DNA of 7,502 nucleotides. Source: Cryomorphaceae bacterium (GTDB lineage Bacteria; Bacteroidota; Bacteroidia; Flavobacteriales; Schleiferiaceae). The position numbers and the translations under genes are program-made. Location of the stretch: assembly GCA_003444795.1 (NCBI GenBank), contig DLWR01000161.1:1-7502 (forward strand). Reading direction: 5' to 3'. Below the pieces are notes generated by a model, which worked only from the letters and a program-made list of their open reading frames with translations, did not search any database and was not told the origin of the DNA. Below, piece by piece: positions 4,770 to 7,502 of this stretch (its first letter is position 1; each line of letters begins with the position of its first letter).

Positions 4770-6138
4770 GTCCCCAAATATCCGAAAGACCTCCGTCCTG
4801 CTCGCAGGTCCGCTCTTCTTTTTAGCCGCCCTTTCCTTGGCGCCAACCTTTGGATGGACCACGGAACAAAGTGTCGTTTTGGGGAGCACCCTATGGATGC
4901 TGCTTTGGTGGTTCACGGAAATCATCCCCCTTGCCGCCACCGCCCTTCTTCCTGTCCTAACGTTTGGTGGCTTTGGGGTCTTGGATACCAGTGCCATCGC
5001 CAATGCCTATTCCCACCCTTTAATCTTTCTATTCTTGGGCGGTTTCCTCCTCGCACGCGGAGTAGAACACCATCAACTCCACCGACGGTTCGCATTGGCC
5101 ATCCTGCGCAGGTCTGGAAGTCAATCCCACCGCGTCCTGGCCGGAGTCATGCTTTCCACCTTCTTGTTGAGCCTGTGGATGAGCAATACGGCCACCGCCG
5201 TTATGATGCTCCCCTTAACCTTATCCCTCATTCGTCATTTACCCACGGAAGACGATGTATTGGAGCGCAATATCCTACTCGGCATGGCCTGGGGGGCCAA
5301 CCTAGGCGGTATTGGAACACTCATTGGCACGCCCCCAAACTTGGTGTACGCTGCTTTCCGACAACAAACATTTGGCGAAGAAGTATATTTCTTGGATTGG
5401 TCCGTGCGCATTTTTCCCATTGCAGCCCTCCTTCTTGTTCTAGCTTATCTGTTAATGCGCCGGAACTTACCCAAAGTGGATATCCGCACCATTCAATGGC
5501 CCGAACCTGAACCTTGGACTTCTGGAGAAAAACGGGTAGCCATCATTTTTACATGGACGGCAATTGCATGGATGACCCGGCCCTGGCTTCAAAGCCTAGT
5601 CCCCAACCTCCAATTGACGGATACTTGGATCGGAATGCTCGGCGCCATCCTCCTATTTGCCTTTAGAGACCACCAACGCCAGCCCCTACTCCGCTGGGAA
5701 GATGCGCAGAAGATTGAATGGGGCATTCTCCTCCTCTTTGGCGGCGGCATGTCCCTTGCCTCCGGCATGCAAGCATCAGGCTGGATGGAGGCACTGTCTA
5801 CCTCCAACCTCGATGGATGGCCCCCGACCCTTTGGGTATTGCTCTTTACACTCTTAGGCGTGTGGACCACCGAACTCTTTTCCAACATGGCCCTCGTGAG
5901 TGGAATGTTGCCCATCGCACTGGCCGTATCCTCCGCGCAAGGCATACCCTTTGAACAGCTAGCCATTCCCTTAACGGTAGGCGCGAGCTGTGCTTTTATG
6001 CTGCCCATGGCTACGCCCCCTAATGCCATCGTTTTTGCCTCGGGTAAAATCCGAATACCCGACATGGCCCGAGTGGGCTTTTGGATGAACGTACTCGCTT
6101 CCCTCGTTATCTGGGGGGCTATTTCCCTGCTCTATTGA
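4768..6138 (+). CDS. SLC13/DASS family anion transporter (sodium:dicarboxylate/sulfate symporter type)
   Basis: A 456-residue inner-membrane protein with about eleven hydrophobic segments, of the divalent anion:Na+ symporter family, which imports C4-dicarboxylates, citrate, sulfate or similar anions. Evidence: the first half-repeat has LWMSNTATAVMMLPL (137-150 region; SNT 139-141) followed by GGIGTLIGTPPNLVYAAF (180-197); the second has TTELFSNMALVSGMLPI (367-383) and SCAFMLPMATPPNAIV (407-422), which fits the PROSITE sodium:sulfate symporter signature PS01271. The conserved W-GILLLFGGG (318-327) is present. This is the inverted-repeat architecture of VcINDY-like carriers. In the second SNT-type motif the Thr is Met (SNM), so one Na+/substrate site may be altered. 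ATG 4768 is the only in-frame start after the stop at 4741 and overlaps the rdgB start codon. It ends 7 bp inside the convergent lysR. The substrate cannot be told from sequence. Confidence 0.9.
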   Translation: MSPNIRKTSVLLAGPLFFLAALSLAPTFGWTTEQSVVLGSTLWMLLWWFTEIIPLAATALLPVLTFGGFGVLDTSAIANAYSHPLIFLFLGGFLLARGVEHHQLHRRFALAILRRSGSQSHRVLAGVMLSTFLLSLWMSNTATAVMMLPLTLSLIRHLPTEDDVLERNILLGMAWGANLGGIGTLIGTPPNLVYAAFRQQTFGEEVYFLDWSVRIFPIAALLLVLAYLLMRRNLPKVDIRTIQWPEPEPWTSGEKRVAIIFTWTAIAWMTRPWLQSLVPNLQLTDTWIGMLGAILLFAFRDHQRQPLLRWEDAQKIEWGILLLFGGGMSLASGMQASGWMEALSTSNLDGWPPTLWVLLFTLLGVWTTELFSNMALVSGMLPIALAVSSAQGIPFEQLAIPLTVGASCAFMLPMATPPNAIVFASGKIRIPDMARVGFWMNVLASLVIWGAISLLY

Positions 6139-7007
6139 ACCTTTTCGAGCCCTGCTGGTAAACGCTCTTGGAGTACGCTGAGTACGCTCTTCTGTACGTC
6201 CATGTTTTTGGCGTGCATCCCATGCACCCATACTAGCGTTCGTGGGCTTGAAGAGAGGCGCTGGGCACGTTTTTGAAAATCTGGCGGCAAGAATTCCAAC
6301 TCTGACTCGGACAAAAGCACCCATTTTTGGAGGAGCATCGCCATCCGGGCTCTACCCAGGACTCCTTCCGAAAGATAGGGCGATGACGAGGTAGCCTTCC
6401 AGCCCTGTAGTGCTGCAAATCGCGTGGTTGCCGAATCCTTAGATCCCATGAGCCAAGCCATTGAATCCGTCAAGGCCGGCATTTTCGCTTCAGAGGAAGG
6501 CGCCAGCGCCCACCACGATTCTTGACAAAAAGGCGTGAGTTTTCCCTGTCCATTCCAGCCTTCACCTTGGGTAATAATGGCGTCAAGTTCTGCCTGTGCT
6601 AAAGCCTGCTGAAGTTCCGCTGGATGACCTTCCACCCAGTGCAGGTGAACAAAAGGGTGAACCGCCAAAAGGGCGGCATGCCAGTTAGCGGCATGAAGAC
6701 CGCACAAAGGTGCCACCACGCCTATGTGCAGGTTTCCTTCCAAGGGATGTTCAAACTGCGCCACAAGGGCTTTAATCGTCTCTGCACTTTGCACCGTTTG
6801 TGCAGCTTGCCGAAGCAAGGACTGGCCCATAGGGGTTAAAACTAGGGGTTGTGCTTTCCGATCCACCAGCGCATGCCCCAATTCTTCCTCAAGTTTTTGA
6901 AATTGCGCACTCAAGGTGGGTTGAGTCACCCCGCACGCCTTAGCCGCTTGGCTAAAACTGCGGTGTTCCGCCAATGCAAGGAAATAGTCGAGCTGGGTTA
7001 AGGTCAT
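6132..7007 (-). CDS. LysR-type transcriptional regulator, OxyR-like
   Basis: A 291-residue LysR-family regulator. The N-terminal winged helix-turn-helix covers residues 1-62 (MTLTQLDYFLALAEHRSFSQ, then AAKACGVTQPTLSAQFQKLE), followed by a linker helix and an effector domain from about residue 91 (GNLHIGVVAPL). The HTH is most like OxyR (LEYLVALAEHRHF, VSQPTLSGQIRKLE). Cysteines occur only at 25, 102 and 161. At the segment corresponding to the OxyR sensing cysteine (GHCLRDQ in E. coli) this protein reads SKDSATTRF (189-197), so thiol-based peroxide sensing by the OxyR mechanism is unlikely. The effector is unknown. ATG 7007 is chosen over 7046 because LTQLDYF starts the HTH in relatives, and it gives a 4-nt ATGA overlap with the upstream acyltransferase, implying coupled expression. 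It converges on the transporter with a 7-bp overlap; no target site was identified. Confidence 0.88.
   Translation of the reverse strand: MTLTQLDYFLALAEHRSFSQAAKACGVTQPTLSAQFQKLEEELGHALVDRKAQPLVLTPMGQSLLRQAAQTVQSAETIKALVAQFEHPLEGNLHIGVVAPLCGLHAANWHAALLAVHPFVHLHWVEGHPAELQQALAQAELDAIITQGEGWNGQGKLTPFCQESWWALAPSSEAKMPALTDSMAWLMGSKDSATTRFAALQGWKATSSSPYLSEGVLGRARMAMLLQKWVLLSESELEFLPPDFQKRAQRLSSSPRTLVWVHGMHAKNMDVQKSVLSVLQERLPAGLEKVQ
6171..6188. repeat. Tandem 9-bp duplication GAGTACGCT x2 in the lysR 3' end
   Basis: Two perfect back-to-back copies of GAGTACGCT encode a duplicated Ser-Val-Leu (SVLSVL, residues 274-279) near the LysR C-terminus. The repeat unit is a multiple of three, so copy changes would keep the frame. 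It looks like a small in-frame slippage duplication in a tolerant helix. Confidence 0.6.
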
Positions 7008-7502
7008 AGCAGGGCCCAGCGTTGATAGCGCAGATAGGGATGACATTCCGCGCCAAAACCGGCATAGAATCTGGCCAATCCAGGCGCCTCACTTCCTTCA
7101 AAATCAAAATAGCTCCAACGACCAGCCGCAAAAACTAAAAACTCATTGAGGAGATAGGCCATGGCCTGAGTCTCCCGACCCTCCTCAGAAATCGCCGAAA
7201 AAAGAAGAACCACTCTATTTCCAGAAAACGCAAAGAAGGCCCCTGCCAAAAAGCGATTGCCTTCACCATACACGGACCAAACGGCCCCCTTGCCCTGGTG
7301 CAGCAGGTGGTACATCGCCTGCCGAATGGCAGAACCAAAACCGCCCGGAATCGCGTACCGCTTTCCCTGGTTGTGCTCAAAGGCGTGGTACAGTGTTTCC
7401 GGCGTGTCGTGTTCAAAAAGCGTCATGGCATGTTGCTTCGCCTCCTTGAGGTTTCGCACAAGCTGCTTGCTGTATCCCCCATGCACCTTTTCATAGGAAC
7501 CA
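7004..7502 (-). CDS. GNAT/FemAB-like acyltransferase, C-terminal part (runs off the right edge)
   Basis: The frame is open to the window edge, so 165 C-terminal residues are visible and the N-terminus is missing. The GTG at 7486 is unlikely to be the start because the codons before it (GSYEK) continue a family-like segment. The visible part has YSKQLVRNLKEAKQHA near its start, resembling the Y-S-x-x-x-R-R-N-L-K-K-A region before the second GNAT domain of FemAB-like proteins (PF13480 type). The GNAT core follows: an Ala/Gly strand FLAGAFFAFSGNRVVLLFSA, a helix with MAYLLNEFLVFAAG, and the closing YFDFEGSEAPGLARFYAGFGA. The DFEGS...GLARFY..FGA ending is typical of Bacteroidota members that I recall as about 300 residues long. 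These transfer acyl or aminoacyl groups; the substrate (cell-wall precursor, lipid or amino acid) is unknown. The TGA overlaps the lysR ATG by 4 nt, making this the upstream gene of a coupled pair. Confidence 0.75.
   Translation of the reverse strand, partial: GSYEKVHGGYSKQLVRNLKEAKQHAMTLFEHDTPETLYHAFEHNQGKRYAIPGGFGSAIRQAMYHLLHQGKGAVWSVYGEGNRFLAGAFFAFSGNRVVLLFSAISEEGRETQAMAYLLNEFLVFAAGRWSYFDFEGSEAPGLARFYAGFGAECHPYLRYQRWALL

Noticed and set aside
4854..5510. A 218-codon second-frame ORF inside the transporter
   Set aside because: It is an out-of-frame shadow rich in His, Arg and Pro; the main frame has the SLC13 signatures and membrane segments.
7484..7486. GTG as the start of the acyltransferase
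   Set aside because: The frame continues to the window edge and the upstream codons fit the family's pre-GNAT segment, so the gene is treated as partial.
1..7502. A defence system, mobile element, CRISPR array or biosynthetic cluster
   Set aside because: No transposase, integrase, repeat array, toxin-antitoxin pair or defence nuclease was found; the lone helicase fits the housekeeping family rather than a defence helicase, and composition looks even across the window.

Overview
The window looks like a compact chromosomal segment from a Bacteroidota bacterium, probably Flavobacteriales-like, with roughly half GC. Three things suggest this. First, the promoter elements match the Bacteroidota sigma-A -7 consensus TAnnTTTG (clear copies at 73-80 on the minus strand and 2272-2279 on the plus strand) rather than TATAAT, and Shine-Dalgarno sequences are weak. 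Second, the order RecD/PIF1-like helicase, small membrane-anchored protein, DUF3822 protein, rsmD is, from memory, a recurrent flavobacterial neighbourhood. Third, DUF3822 is a Bacteroidota family. The species is not identifiable from what I can see.

Layout from left to right. The first 54 bases hold the start of a minus-strand gene running off the left edge, whose 18 visible residues look like the N-terminus of a B12-dependent acyl-CoA mutase (methylmalonyl/isobutyryl type). Behind its own promoter lie a minus-strand YjjG-type HAD nucleotidase and an ATP-dependent helicase, overlapping by 20 bases and probably co-transcribed helicase first. A 60-base divergent promoter region (2238-2297) separates the helicase from a tight plus-strand operon: an uncharacterised membrane-anchored protein, a DUF3822 protein and the 16S rRNA methyltransferase RsmD (junctions of +1 and -1 nt). 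A perfect 11-bp hairpin with a UCCG tetraloop sits in the first codons of the DUF3822 gene. rsmD converges on and overlaps rdgB (XTP/dITP pyrophosphatase) by 18 bases. rdgB and a plus-strand SLC13/DASS transporter diverge from one CATG tetranucleotide, so they have no intergenic DNA at all. The transporter converges on and overlaps by 7 bases an OxyR-like LysR regulator, which is coupled through an ATGA overlap to an upstream GNAT/FemAB-like acyltransferase that runs off the right edge.

Functionally this is mostly housekeeping. YjjG and RdgB both clean up abnormal nucleotides, the helicase serves DNA repair or recombination, RsmD modifies 16S rRNA, and the SLC13 protein imports dicarboxylates or a related anion. 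I see no mobile elements, CRISPR arrays, RNA genes, integration sites or defence islands, and no gene-free stretch above 300 bases (the longest is about 64). I do not think an undescribed multi-gene system is present. The most unusual points are the intragenic hairpin, the zero-spacing divergent start pair, and the uncharacterised proteins of the rsmD operon.
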